From Lentisphaeria bacterium (GTDB lineage Bacteria; Verrucomicrobiota; Lentisphaeria; Victivallales; Victivallaceae): DNA of 64,000 bases. The notes under the pieces are model-generated. The model searched no databases, had not been told where the DNA came from, and saw nothing but the letters and a program-made list of their open reading frames with translations. Below, piece by piece: positions 1 to 9,784 of this stretch (positions are counted from its first letter, which is position 1; each line of letters begins with the position of its first letter). Location: NCBI GenBank assembly GCA_022009855.1, contig CP091727.1:4216001-4280000 (forward strand). Reading direction: 5' to 3'. The translations under genes were made by a program, and so were the position numbers.

Positions 1-1566
1 ACTGGTGGCTTCATCGAGAATGAGAATTTCCGGAGCCGCATAGAGGGCACGGGCAATGCCGATCCGCTGTCGCTGACCGCCGGAAAGACGGGAGCCGAGT
101 TCCCCATCGGCTCCGCCAGCTGTCCCGGCAGGCTGCGCACAAAATCGGCGATCTGCGCCTGTTCCAGAACCTGCCAGACCCGATTGTCATCGATCTCTTC
201 CGGGGGGACGCCGAATGCGACGTTCTCCCGAATGGAGTCATCCAGAAGATAGATGAACTGCGGGACATAACCGATCTTCTTTTGCCAGGAGGGAAGATTC
301 TCTTCAATATTTCGGCCATCCACCGTGATTTTTCCGGACTGCGGCTTCAACAGCCCGAGGAGAAGATCCACCAGCGTGGTTTTTCCACAGCCGGTCGGAC
401 CGATCAGCGCGACACTGCTGTGACGGGGGGATCGTCATCGAAAAGTGTTCCAGCACCGGGGGGCGGTTCTCCTGATAGCGAAAGGTGACGTTTTCCACGG
501 AAAATTCATGTCGAAATTCGATCGGCGCTCCGGCGGAGGGGGCCGGCTGAGTCGGCGCTTGAACCAGATCATTCCACAACAGGTTGAATATGCAGACATT
601 CTGACGAATCTGCACCAGGTTGTAATGTACTCTGGAGATCGACGGCAGCAGACGGTACAGCGCAGCTCCGAAAAGTGCGGCGGTAAGGATGATGGTTCCG
701 GATGCCATCCCGGCCGCTACAAATGCCGCCAGAGCGCCGACGGCGGCCAGAATCACAAAACTCTCGAGGCACAGCCGGGGTAGTTGCCCGGTGACATAGT
801 TGGCCAGTTCCAGATTTCCCCGTTCTTCGGCGCTCCGCCCATATCCCGCCAGGAAACTTGACTCGGCATTTCGAACCTTGGTTTCCTTGATGCCGCCCAG
901 CCCCTGCATCAGAAATTTGAGCTGCCGCTGATACACCTCCTGCAAACGAGCTCCGATCCGATAGAGAAAGTTTCTGAACGGATAATAGAGCAGCAGGAGC
1001 ATTCCGCAGGTCGCGGTCGCGGCGACAATGGTGGTGACGGGGGAGAAGTACAGCAGGAGAACGCACAGACCGGCGATGACAAAACACTCCGTTGCAACCA
1101 GCATCAGCGGCAGCAGCACACCGTTGACCAGCAGTCCGAGCTGATTGATGTTGGTGATGAGTTCCGCCGAGTTGTGGTTCAAGTGAAAGAGATAAGGAGC
1201 CGCAAGGTAGTTGCCGTAGAGCCGTCGGGAAAGTTCCGCCGCCTTGGCGTAGACGAAGCGCGACTGACAGTAGATGGTAATTCCGGCAAAGAGGTTTTTC
1301 AACAGAAAGAAGAGGATCACCAGAACGCACATCGTCAGTAGAAATTCCCGTTCGCTCGACGGAGCAATGAACTGATGAATGAGTCGGAGATACCGGTTCT
1401 GCTCCAGCAGTTCCGGCCGGGTGACCACGGCGATGATCGGCATCAGAATGGAGACGCCGATCATTTCCAGAACGGCGCCGGCAGCCATCATCAGAACCAG
1501 CAGAACCATGATCTTTTTGTCACGGGGTGAGAGCAGTTGACGGATTTTATTCAACAGGGAAATCAT
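1..1566 (-). CDS. ABC exporter, fused membrane and ATPase domains (3' end outside window)
   Basis: Type I ABC exporter of the lipid/oligosaccharide flippase kind, predicted in the inner membrane. The start at 1566 opens MISLLNKIRQLLSP. About six hydrophobic segments follow over residues 15-320, then the ATPase domain. In the last 60 bases the reverse strand reads the signature LSGGQRQRIGIARAL and the Walker B stretch ILILDEATS, so the C-terminus lies beyond the window edge. Two indels break the frame: at the C run near 424-431, just before the Walker A sequence GPTGCGKTT, and at CCCC 102-105, just before the signature. Both fit homopolymer errors. It starts 8 bases after the glycosyltransferase gene ends, which suggests an operon exporting a surface glycan or glycolipid. 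The substrate is not readable from the sequence. Confidence 0.85.
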
Positions 1567-1573
1567 TTCAACC

Positions 1574-2549
1574 TCAAGTTCTGAGCAGCAGATCCTGCAC
1601 CACGTTGAGCCAGCCGCGGCCGTAGCGGAAGTAGCGTCCGCAGAGAAGTTCATTCACAATCAATCGAAATCGGCGAATTCCGGAGCCCGTCATCGCCGCC
1701 CGCGCCTCCGAATGTCGCCGTCTGTCCTCCAGGCGGCGCAGCACCGGGGCGGGCACTTCCCCGGTCAGCCGTTCCTCCAGCATCCGATAGAGTTCGGCAG
1801 TCCAGCCGAAACTGTCGCGGGCCGCGGACTCCCGCGCCTGCCGGAGTTTATCACGCAAGCTGTTCGGTCTGCCGGAGCCGGAGAGGTTGCCGCCGTGCTG
1901 ACGGAAGAGCGTCAACGCATCCGGAATGCACTCCCAGTTCCCAGCGGCGGCGACAATCAGCCCGATCCAGCTGTCGTAACAACCGTCAAGGGAGGGGAAG
2001 GGAAGCAGCAGCTTCCGGGCGGCGCGGGTGAACGCCATGTCGTGCCCGGCCGCGGGAACCCGGTGCAGAAAAAGTGCGAGCCGCTGTTCCGGCGTCCAGT
2101 CGGCATAGGCCGTTCTCTCCCGTTCCGTAAAGCCGCGGTTCCGCCAATGGGAAATCCCGAGCGGACGCAGTTCCCGGTCGGTGCTTTCGCTGTCGCAAAA
2201 GGCGCCGGCAATCGCGTCGGGATCAGGCAGTCGGGCGGTAAGTGCAGCCATCCGTCCGGGGGAGCCAGACATCGTCCTGATCGGCCAGAAAAATCAGGTC
2301 GCCGGTCGTCATGGAAATCGCCTGTTCGAAGTTCCGATCGGGGCCGAGCGGAACCGGGTTGCGGACATAACGAATTTCCGGATGTGCGGCAAGCTGCGGC
2401 GCAACCGCCTGACGGGTCGCCTCGTCCGGGGAGTCGTCTGAGAGGATGATCTCATCCGGCGGCAGGCTCTGGTTCAGGATGGAGTCCAGCTGTGCGGCAA
2501 GGAACTCCCCGCCACGGAATGCCGCCAGAGCCACTGATCGCTTTACCAT
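1574..2549 (-). CDS. family 2 glycosyltransferase (frame broken once)
   Basis: GT-A fold, inverting family 2 glycosyltransferase, probably cytoplasmic and acting on surface polysaccharide. The N-terminal part carries LAAFRGGEFLAAQLDSIL, the DDS donor-binding region and the ADQDDVW motif (DxD equivalent) near residue 95. The frame changes at the G run near 2260. The remainder, starting at residues P-G-R-M-A-A-L, continues to 1574 with the GH.GN segment typical of rhamnosyl/galactosyl GT2 enzymes. The reconstructed length of about 325 residues is normal for the family. It lies directly upstream of the ABC exporter on the same strand, so the two probably serve one glycan. Donor and acceptor are unknown. 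Confidence 0.85.
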
Positions 2550-2589
2550 GATTGCCGCCTGTTTTTCATCGTCTCAAATGAGCAAAAAA

Positions 2590-4039
2590 TCATTCAGCGA
2601 GATATTCCGCCATGGAGACGACGCGGAACCCCTCATTGTCGAGATACTCCATGTACTCCCGGAAACACTCCGGAGAGTTGTTCACCCACGGGTGGACCGA
2701 GTCCGGAATGCCGTGAAAAACCAGCACCACCGCGTTATCTTCCCGGCAGCAGCTGAGAGCCCTGAAGAAACCGAGCCGATCATCCTGACTGACGGGGAAT
2801 GCCGGAATCCGCATCGGGTCGTCGGAAGATTTTCTCCATGGCCTCTGCGCCGTCGTTCGTGCGGCAGAGAACCCGCGCTCCTTGAGCAGCGGCACGATAT
2901 TCTCCGCAAACGGTCCACCAGGATACGCAAAGCTTTTCGGAAGAGGAATGCCCGAATCTGCGAGAAAACGGTTGAGCTGGTCGATTTCCCTCCCGGCATC
3001 TTCCGCAGGGAGAGTACGCATATCAGGATGGCTCCACGTATGATTCCCGATTTCAAATCCCATATCGTGCAACTGTCGAAGTTCCGCCCCCGTCAGCAGA
3101 TGCGCCTCGTTTTTCCCCCGCCACTCATCGGAGAAACGGCAGGGGAAGAAGGTCGCGCCGAACCCGTGCTCCTTCAACAGCGGAGCGACGAAGGTGAGAT
3201 GGTTCTTCACCGCATCGTCGAAGGTCAGCACCACCGTTCGCCGCGGAGCGGGCAGATCGAGATCGAAGCCGCACCCGGTCCGCAGAAAGGCGGCCGCCTG
3301 TTCCGGCCAGCGCCGGATGTCGTCACGGCCGTAGCCGAGCTGCATGCCATGTGGACCGTAGGGGAAAAGATGCAGTTCACATCTCCGGTTTGCCCGCCAC
3401 ATCGCATCGGCAAAAAGCAGACTGTTCCGGAACGGCACAATCTGATCGGTCGCGGTATGCCAGACAAAGGCGGGCGGTGTATCGCCGGTAATTTGCCGTT
3501 CCAGCGAGAGCCGTTCCATATCTTCCCATGCCGCATCGGGACCGAGCAGGTTCGTGACACTCCCCCTGGTGGGGATTGTTCGTGAAGGAGATGACCGGGT
3601 AGGCGAGCAGCATCGCATCCGGCCGGCCGCTGAAGGTGTCCGCCGTGTCGCCGTCCGCGGCCGGAATCCGATCGTGAAGCGTTCCGGTGCAGGCGGCGAG
3701 ATGGGCTCCGGCAGAAAAGCCGCAGACCGCAAGCTGGTCGGGAATCACTCCCCAGGCGTCGGCATGGGCGCGGATCAGCTTGATCGCCCGGAGCGCATCC
3801 TGCTGAGGGGCCGGATAACGGTGCGGCGCAACCCGATAGCGCAGAACGAAGGTCCGGAATCCGAATTTTCGGAAACATTCTGCAACCGGCTGCCCTTCGG
3901 TCGTTTCACAGACATTTCCGTAGCCGCCTCCGGGAATCACCAGCAATGCCGGTTTTTTTCCGGGATCGGAGTCCGGATAGCGGTCGAGGCGGGACTCTAT
4001 CGCGGAATCCCGCCAGAGGGGAAGTTGTACGCATTCCAT
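2590..4039 (-). CDS. esterase-polysaccharide deacetylase fusion (frame broken once)
   Basis: Two carbohydrate-esterase modules in one gene. The N-terminal alpha/beta hydrolase has the oxyanion motif IPGGGYG near residue 45 and nucleophile elbow GFSAGAH near 125, followed by a late D/H pair (TATDQIVP, YGPHGMQ). The C-terminal part is a NodB-type deacetylase (CE4) with the metal motif TFDDAVKNH and HTWSHPDM. The start at 4039 is chosen because AAGGTGG lies just upstream. An indel sits in the G run near 3562-3566 between the modules; the residues on either side (FTNNPHQG / SVTNLLGPD) join smoothly as an esterase, so the fusion looks genuine. Likely removes O- and N-acetyl groups from a polysaccharide. 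No signal peptide seen. Confidence 0.82.
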
Positions 4040-4067
4040 AATCACACCACCTTTTCCAGGTTGTGAG

Positions 4068-6248
4068 TCAGAGTTTCGCGCTTCGCACATAGATGCCGGA
4101 ACCGAGCTCAAAGCTCTCATTGCCCGGCAGGCGGAGCAGAGCGGTCGAATTCGGCGGCACGGTCAGACGGATGGTCATGACCTTCTCCTTCACTTCCCAC
4201 TCCGAGACGTAGCCGCGATATTCCGCACGACAGGAGTTCACCACCGGGCAGGGGGCCACGATCAGATGGCGGAACCCCGGCCGTTCCGGATCGTGCCGGA
4301 ACCCGCCGAGGTAGCGGAAGAACCAGGCGCCAAGATCGCCGAACATGATGTGGTTGCGCGAAGCGGTTCCATCCCAGTGTTCGCCGAGGGTGGTCAGGCC
4401 GAGATCGATCCAGTGGGCCCAGCCGGGGCATTCCCGCTGCGTGAAGAAGCGGCAGGCAAGATCGGCATGGCCGTTTTCCGCAAGAACCCGCGGAACATAT
4501 TTCGCGCCGAGGATGCCGAAGTATGCGCGGCAGTCGTTTTCCCGGCAGAGCGCGACCAGCCGTTCGAGCGTACGCTGCCGGAATGCCGGTTCGACCAGCT
4601 CGTGATACAGCGCGCAGCCGAGCGAAGTAAGTTCCCCTCTGCCGCGGCCGTCGCCGTAGAGACCGTCTCCGAGATGGAACCGTCGATTGAACGCCGCGCG
4701 AATCCGCTCGGCAAGGTCGCGGTAACGCGCCTCTTCGTCCGGCTTTTCGAGCACTTTGGAAAAATACTCCATTCTTCTGGCATCCATGTAGTAATATCCG
4801 GTCGACGTCAACGCGGGCGAGGGGGCGTTCCCGCACGGCTCCGGAGCGGCCCAGTCGCCGAGACCGAAGGCGAGAATGCCATCGCTCTCCATCGTGCCGC
4901 AGAAGTCGAGATAGCGCTTCATCGCCGGATAGTTCTGCCGGATCGCGGTATCGTCACCGGTGTGCAGATAGATCTCGTACGGAATCGAAAACAATGCGCA
5001 ATCCCACGCCGGACCGCTGCCCCAGTCGAAGCCCCAGCCGCCGGTGGGCGCAATGCCGGGGAGCTGCCCGTTCATGCGCTGGCAGTCGGCGAGCAGCTGG
5101 AGCCATTCGGCATAACTCGACCCGACGTCGAAATTGTAGAGCCCGGTATCGGCGGCAATGGCGGCGTCTCCGGTCCAACCGTTTTTCTCCCGATGGGGAC
5201 AATCGGTCGGAATGCCCACATAGTTGCTGCGGAAGCTCCAGCGGGTCATTTTCTGAAGCTGGTTGAGCGTCTCGTCGCTGGTGGTGATTCCACCGATGGA
5301 GTCGAAGGCGGTACCGACGAAGCGTGCTTCAATGCCGCGCAGCTCCGCATTGCCGGTGATGGTTACCCGGATATATTGGAATCCATGGTAGGTGAAGCGG
5401 GGTTCCCAGCTCTCAATGCCGCCGCCCTTGAGAATGTAGCGATCGGTCTGGAAGTCCCCGGACTGGATGAAAATATCCTGAAAACTGGTGTCGAGGTCCC
5501 CGTCTTCGGTGATCCGCTCGGCATATTCAAGTTTTACTTCCGCACCGGCCTCTCCCTGCACGGCAATGCGGGCCCAGCCGGAAAGATTCTGCCCGACGTC
5601 GTACACCTTGCCCGCCGGATGAAGAACGGCGGGAATCGTCTGCAACACTTTGCAGGGAGGCATCTTCTGTTCGTCAAGCACCCCTCCGGGGCCGGCGATC
5701 CACATGGTATTGCCCCAGGCGGAATCGTCGTACCGTTCGCCAAGCCAGCCGTCGAGTTCCCGACGCGCATCGTAAGTTTCTCCATTGCGGAGCGCATCGA
5801 AGAGAATCGGCCCGGAGGCGCATTTCCAGCTTTCGTCCGATTCGAGCACGGTTTCACCATCGATCTCCAGCTGCAGGGTGAATTTCACGCAGTCACGCCA
5901 GGGCGCCTTGAAGAAGTTCCACACTTCGGCGGTCGAGGGATTGTACCAGCCGTTGCCGAGAATGACGCCGACGACATTGACGCCGGGATGGAGATATTCG
6001 GTGATGTCGAAGGTGACGAACCGGACCCGCTTCTCATAGCAGCTCACGGTCGGATCGAGCACCCGATCGCCGACCTTGCGACCGTTGAGATAGAGTTCGT
6101 GATAACCGACCCCCGCAAGGTGTACCCGCCCCGTCGTGAACCCGCTGCATTCGAAGGTGTGGCGGAAATGCGGCGCCGGCGACGGCGGTTCCGCGGAAAC
6201 GCAATTGCGTGAAAGCTGCGAACTGGTGATCCAACGTCCGAAATCCAT
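4068..6248 (-). CDS. alpha-L-rhamnosidase, GH78
   Basis: Retrieves terminal alpha-L-rhamnose by inverting hydrolysis. 726 residues, uninterrupted. The start MDFGRWITSSQ is preceded by GGGAGGAAC. N-terminal beta domains (residues 1-330, with YHELYLNGRKVGDR) lead to an (alpha/alpha)6 barrel. DCPHREKNGWTGDA near residue 370 holds the family's acidic residues and TLGEHWDG lies near the C-terminus. There is no signal peptide, so it probably acts on imported oligosaccharides. It is divergent from the KDPG aldolase/KDG kinase operon. That pairing suits rhamnogalacturonan-type pectin, where rhamnose and uronic acids are released together. Subfamily not determined. Confidence 0.92.
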   Translation of the reverse strand: MDFGRWITSSQLSRNCVSAEPPSPAPHFRHTFECSGFTTGRVHLAGVGYHELYLNGRKVGDRVLDPTVSCYEKRVRFVTFDITEYLHPGVNVVGVILGNGWYNPSTAEVWNFFKAPWRDCVKFTLQLEIDGETVLESDESWKCASGPILFDALRNGETYDARRELDGWLGERYDDSAWGNTMWIAGPGGVLDEQKMPPCKVLQTIPAVLHPAGKVYDVGQNLSGWARIAVQGEAGAEVKLEYAERITEDGDLDTSFQDIFIQSGDFQTDRYILKGGGIESWEPRFTYHGFQYIRVTITGNAELRGIEARFVGTAFDSIGGITTSDETLNQLQKMTRWSFRSNYVGIPTDCPHREKNGWTGDAAIAADTGLYNFDVGSSYAEWLQLLADCQRMNGQLPGIAPTGGWGFDWGSGPAWDCALFSIPYEIYLHTGDDTAIRQNYPAMKRYLDFCGTMESDGILAFGLGDWAAPEPCGNAPSPALTSTGYYYMDARRMEYFSKVLEKPDEEARYRDLAERIRAAFNRRFHLGDGLYGDGRGRGELTSLGCALYHELVEPAFRQRTLERLVALCRENDCRAYFGILGAKYVPRVLAENGHADLACRFFTQRECPGWAHWIDLGLTTLGEHWDGTASRNHIMFGDLGAWFFRYLGGFRHDPERPGFRHLIVAPCPVVNSCRAEYRGYVSEWEVKEKVMTIRLTVPPNSTALLRLPGNESFELGSGIYVRSAKL

Positions 6249-6281
6249 TTTATTCTGTTCCTCCCTGGTTCTGACTTTTAT

Positions 6282-6309
6282 AGTATAGTGGTTCCGGGGA
6301 AGAATGCAA
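6282..6309 (-). promoter_or_regulatory. promoter of the GH78 gene
   Basis: Read on the reverse strand: TTGCAT (6309-6304), 16-base spacer, TATACT (6287-6282). The -10 box ends 34 bases before the GH78 start. The -10 region repeats in inverted form in the facing aldolase promoter (TATAGTATA against TATACTATA), so a shared regulator is possible. Confidence 0.6.
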
Positions 6310-6351
6310 ATGGATTTTGGGTTTTCCATCGACAATATTCCCGCAAATAAC

Positions 6352-6380
6352 TTGAATATTGAGCGCGCCTGCCGTATACT
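6352..6380 (+). promoter_or_regulatory. promoter of the aldolase/kinase operon
   Basis: TTGAAT (6352-6357), 17-base spacer, TATACT (6375-6380). It lies 57 bases before the aldolase ATG, which has AGGGAAGGAG as ribosome-binding site. Confidence 0.6.
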
Positions 6381-6437
6381 ATACAGAGAAACAAACCAAA
6401 GCATCGCAACTTTAATATTCCAGGGAAGGAGTGGATC

Positions 6438-7095
6438 ATGAGTTTTGCGTTGAAATCGGAACAGGTGGTGAATGAACTTTCCCGCATCCGGATCGTGCCG
6501 GTGCTGGTGCTCAATGATGTGGAATCGGGGTTGAAGATGTGCGAAGTTCTGGTCGAATGCGGTCTTCCTGCGGCCGAAGTGACCTTCCGCACCCAGGCGG
6601 CCGAGGCGATCATCAAGGAGGCGGCAAAACGCTTCCCCGACTCTCTATCTCGGCGCCGGAACCATTCTCAATGTCCACGATCTCAAGCGCGCCTTCGACG
6701 CCGGTGCGAAATTCGCGGTTGCCCCCGGTTTCAATCCCTCGGTGGTGCGTGCCGCGGTCGAGAGTGATTTTGCGTTCGCGCCGGGAGTCTGCACGCCCTC
6801 CGAAGTGGAGCAGGCGCATGAACTCGGCTGCAAGTTCCTGAAATTCTTCCCGGCCGAAGCCGCGGGCGGCGTCAAGATGCTCAAATCACTGATCGCCCCC
6901 TACAAGCATCTCGGCATCCGTTTCATGCCCACCGGCGGCGTCACGGCGGACAATGTGCTCAACTATCTTGCCATCAAGGAAGTGGTCGCCGTCGGCGGCA
7001 CCTGGCTCGGCAAGGCCGACGAAATCGCCTCCGGAAACTGGGACGGAATCCGCGCAACGGTGAAAAAGGCGGTCGAACTCAAGGAGGGGAAATAA
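6438..7095 (+). CDS. eda: 2-keto-3-deoxy-6-phosphogluconate aldolase (frame broken once)
   Basis: Class I aldolase cleaving KDPG to pyruvate and glyceraldehyde 3-phosphate (last step of Entner-Doudoroff and uronate breakdown). The N-terminal part has IVPVLVLNDVESGLKMCEVL and AAEVTFRT. After the indel come the catalytic-lysine region GCKFLKFFPAEAAGG and the phosphate loop MPTGGVTADN. The frame is lost near 6640, where the expected LGAGTILNVHD reads cleanly in the next frame. Reconstructed length about 219 residues, normal for the family. The kinase that makes its substrate follows 2 bases after the stop. Confidence 0.93.
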
Positions 7096-7097
7096 TC

Positions 7098-8189
7098 ATG
7101 CTGCAGTACAAATCCGCGGAATCGTGCCGTTTTGATGAAATCAGCCTCGGTGAAATCATGCTCCGGCTCGATCCGGGCGAGGGGAGAATTCACACCACCC
7201 GCAAATTCGACGTCTGGGAGGGCGGCGGCGAATACAATGTCGCCCGCGGTTTGCGTCGCTGTTTCGGTCTGCGTACCGCGGTGGTCACCGCCTTTGCCGA
7301 CAATCCGGTCGGGCGTCTGGTGGAGGATTTCATCCTGCAGGGCGGCGTGGACACCTCGTTCATCCGCTGGGTGCCGTTCGACGGTGTCGGCCGTGAAGTG
7401 CGCAACGGTCTCAATTTCGTCGAGCGCGGCTTCGGATGCCGCGGGGCGAAGAGCTGCTCTGACCGCGGCAATACGGCGGTTTCCCAGCTCAAGGCCGGTG
7501 ATATCGACTGGGATGCGATCTTCGGGCAGGGGGTGCGTCACTTCCATACCGGCGGCATTTTTGCCGCGTTGTCGGATACGACGCCCGATGTGACGATCGA
7601 AGCGTTGAAGGCGGCCAAGAAGCACGGCACCATCACCAGCTACGACCTCAACTACCGGCCGAGCCTGTGGAAAAGCATCGGCGGTGTCGAACGGGCCCGC
7701 GAAGTGAACCGCGAAATTGCGAAATATGTCGATGTGATGATCGGCAACGAAGAGGATTTCACCGCCTGTCTCGGTCTTGAGGTGCAGGGGGTTGACGCCA
7801 ATCTAAGCAAACTCGACACCGCCAGCTTCCGGGCGATGATCGAAGAGGCGGTCAAGCGTTATCCGAACTTCCAGGTGGTGGCGACCACCCTTCGCGCGGT
7901 GCGTTCCGCCTCGTTCAACGACTGGGGCGCAATCGCGTGGAAGGACGGCAAATTCGCCGAAGCGGTCAACCGGCCGAACCTCGAAATCTTCGACCGCGTC
8001 GGCGGCGGCGACAGCTTCGCCTCCGGCCTGATTTTCGGGCTGATGACCACCGGTGATGTGGAGTACGCCGTCAACTGCGGCGCCGCTCACGGCGCCCTGG
8101 CGATGACCACGCCGGGCGACACATCGATGGCGACCTTTGAAGAGGTGAAAAAGCTGATGAAGGGCGGCGGCGCCCGCGTCGACCGCTGA
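7098..8189 (+). CDS. kdgK: PfkB-family sugar kinase, probable 2-keto-3-deoxygluconate kinase
   Basis: Phosphorylates KDG with ATP to give KDPG, the substrate of the aldolase just upstream. 363 residues, intact. GEIMLRL at residue 19 is the usual KdgK start. WEGGGEYNVARGL near 41 binds sugar, and RVGGGDSFASG near 300 is PfkB signature 2 with the catalytic aspartate. The substrate is inferred from gene order and the family; the fold alone would also allow other 2-keto sugars. Translation is probably coupled to eda (2-base gap). Confidence 0.87.
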   Translation: MLQYKSAESCRFDEISLGEIMLRLDPGEGRIHTTRKFDVWEGGGEYNVARGLRRCFGLRTAVVTAFADNPVGRLVEDFILQGGVDTSFIRWVPFDGVGREVRNGLNFVERGFGCRGAKSCSDRGNTAVSQLKAGDIDWDAIFGQGVRHFHTGGIFAALSDTTPDVTIEALKAAKKHGTITSYDLNYRPSLWKSIGGVERAREVNREIAKYVDVMIGNEEDFTACLGLEVQGVDANLSKLDTASFRAMIEEAVKRYPNFQVVATTLRAVRSASFNDWGAIAWKDGKFAEAVNRPNLEIFDRVGGGDSFASGLIFGLMTTGDVEYAVNCGAAHGALAMTTPGDTSMATFEEVKKLMKGGGARVDR

Positions 8190-8197
8190 GGAGGCGC

Positions 8198-9776
8198 GTG
8201 TTGAAGGGAGCCGGGCTGCTTGCCGTCTTGCTGCTGGCGTCCTCCGTTTTGGCGGACGCCCCTTCGCCGGGCGGCGAAAATGTTCTACCGGTAAGCGGAA
8301 TGAAATTCCGGGCTTTCCGGAATATGCTTCCGCAGCCGCAGCCGCTGCCCGCAATCCGCGCCGTAAGGCGGGCGGATCAGGCAAAGCTCTATTCCGAACT
8401 GGAGTGGTGGCGCAGCCGCCAGACCGCCGGGATCTGGGGCGGTGCAGGCTGCAGGGTGACCATCGGGGAACTGCTCTGTGAACCGCCCGCCTCCGACCGG
8501 GAGCTCGCCACGACCGGAGAGCTGGAGAAGCGCTATCCAGTCTCCCCCCGCCGGGCGGAATGGGATGATGCGCGGCTGAAGCAATGGATCCGCGCATTTA
8601 CCGGGAACTCCTGTTTCCGGTTTCGCGCCGCGACGATGAAGATCTATGACTGCGTCTGGCGGCGGGTGCTTTTTACCGGCGCGGCGGGAAGCCGTACCCG
8701 GGCATATCTGATTGCTCCGGACCGGGAGCCGGCAAGGAGGATGCTGCTGGTTTACGAGCTGGAGAGCGGTTCGTTCACTCCGGAGTGGGAGCGCGCGGTC
8801 CTCCGTTCCCTCGGCAGCGTCGAATTCTTCCGGCCGGAGCGGGACGCCTCTGCACGGCGGATTGAAGCGGGCAGAGGGGGCGGTTCCTCGGTGACAAACT
8901 CCTCCGATTCCTGGCAGGAGAGCCGTCGCCGGGTGATCGACAACATCCGCAACTTCCGCGACTGGTGGTATCTGGAGACAGAGAACTACATCTTTGTTTC
9001 CAACCAGGAGGATCGTCGCAGCATGATCCGGCTCCGGCGGGATCTGGAGAGGGCGCGAAGCGCCTTTGCCGCCCATTTCCCGATGCGCGGCAAACCGGAT
9101 GCGGTCAGCGTGGTCCGGATTTTCGGAACGCGCAATGAGTATCTTGCTTACGTCGGCAAGGAGTTGCAATGGTCCGGCGGCGTATGGGTTCCCGCCCGGG
9201 AGGAGCTGGTGATTTCCCCGATTGACGCTCGAGCTCCGGAAAATGTCCAGCTGGAAATTATTCGTCAGGTGGCATTTCACGAGGGGTTCCATCAGTACAT
9301 CCACTACGCGCTGGGGCGGATTCCAATTTCGATCTGGTTCAATGAGGGAGCTGCGCAATATTTCGAAGGGATCGAGTTTCGCGGAGGGAAACCGGAGGGT
9401 GCGGCTCGCAGAGCGGAGTGAGATAAAGTTGCGCCGCACGTTTCGCAGGGCAACCGCTTCCGAACTCTCCGCCCTGGTGAAGATGGATTATCAGACTTTC
9501 TACGGAGAAAACCGCGACCGCAACTATCCGCTCGCACACGGTCTGGTCTACTATCTGTTAAAAGGCGCGCCGGTCGCCGGGAAACAGGAGTATGCTCGAA
9601 TCATTCCCGCCTATTACCGGGAACTTGTGAAATCCGCGGATCCCGCCGCCGCGACACGTGTCGCCTTCGGTCAGGTGGACTTCCGCAAGCTGGCTGCGGA
9701 TCTGGTGAAGTTCTGGAACAGCGACCGGCTGATTCGCCGCTCGATCCGTTACAATCCGGCGGCGGGGAACAGGTGA
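8198..9776 (+). CDS. secreted gluzincin-type metallopeptidase-like protein (frame broken once)
   Basis: Exported protein of unknown substrate. The GTG start at 8198 follows GAGGAGGC. Residues 1-20 (LLAVLLLASSVLADA) form a signal peptide. The C-terminal half has HEGFHQYIHYAL (HExxH zinc motif) and FNEGAAQYFEG, giving the third glutamate ligand of gluzincins, as in DUF1570-type peptidases. An indel near 9398 moves the frame; the rest (RLAERSEIKLRRTF onward) runs to 9776. Total about 525 residues. The gene begins 9 bases after kdgK, so it may be cotranscribed, although no metabolic link is evident. Confidence 0.72.
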
Positions 9777-9784
9777 CGCGTCCT

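Noticed and set aside
4266..6212. Long forward open frame (about 650 codons) opposite the GH78 gene
   Set aside because: It is an antisense shadow of a clear, well-conserved rhamnosidase and has no recognisable domain. GC-rich codon use keeps the opposite strand open.
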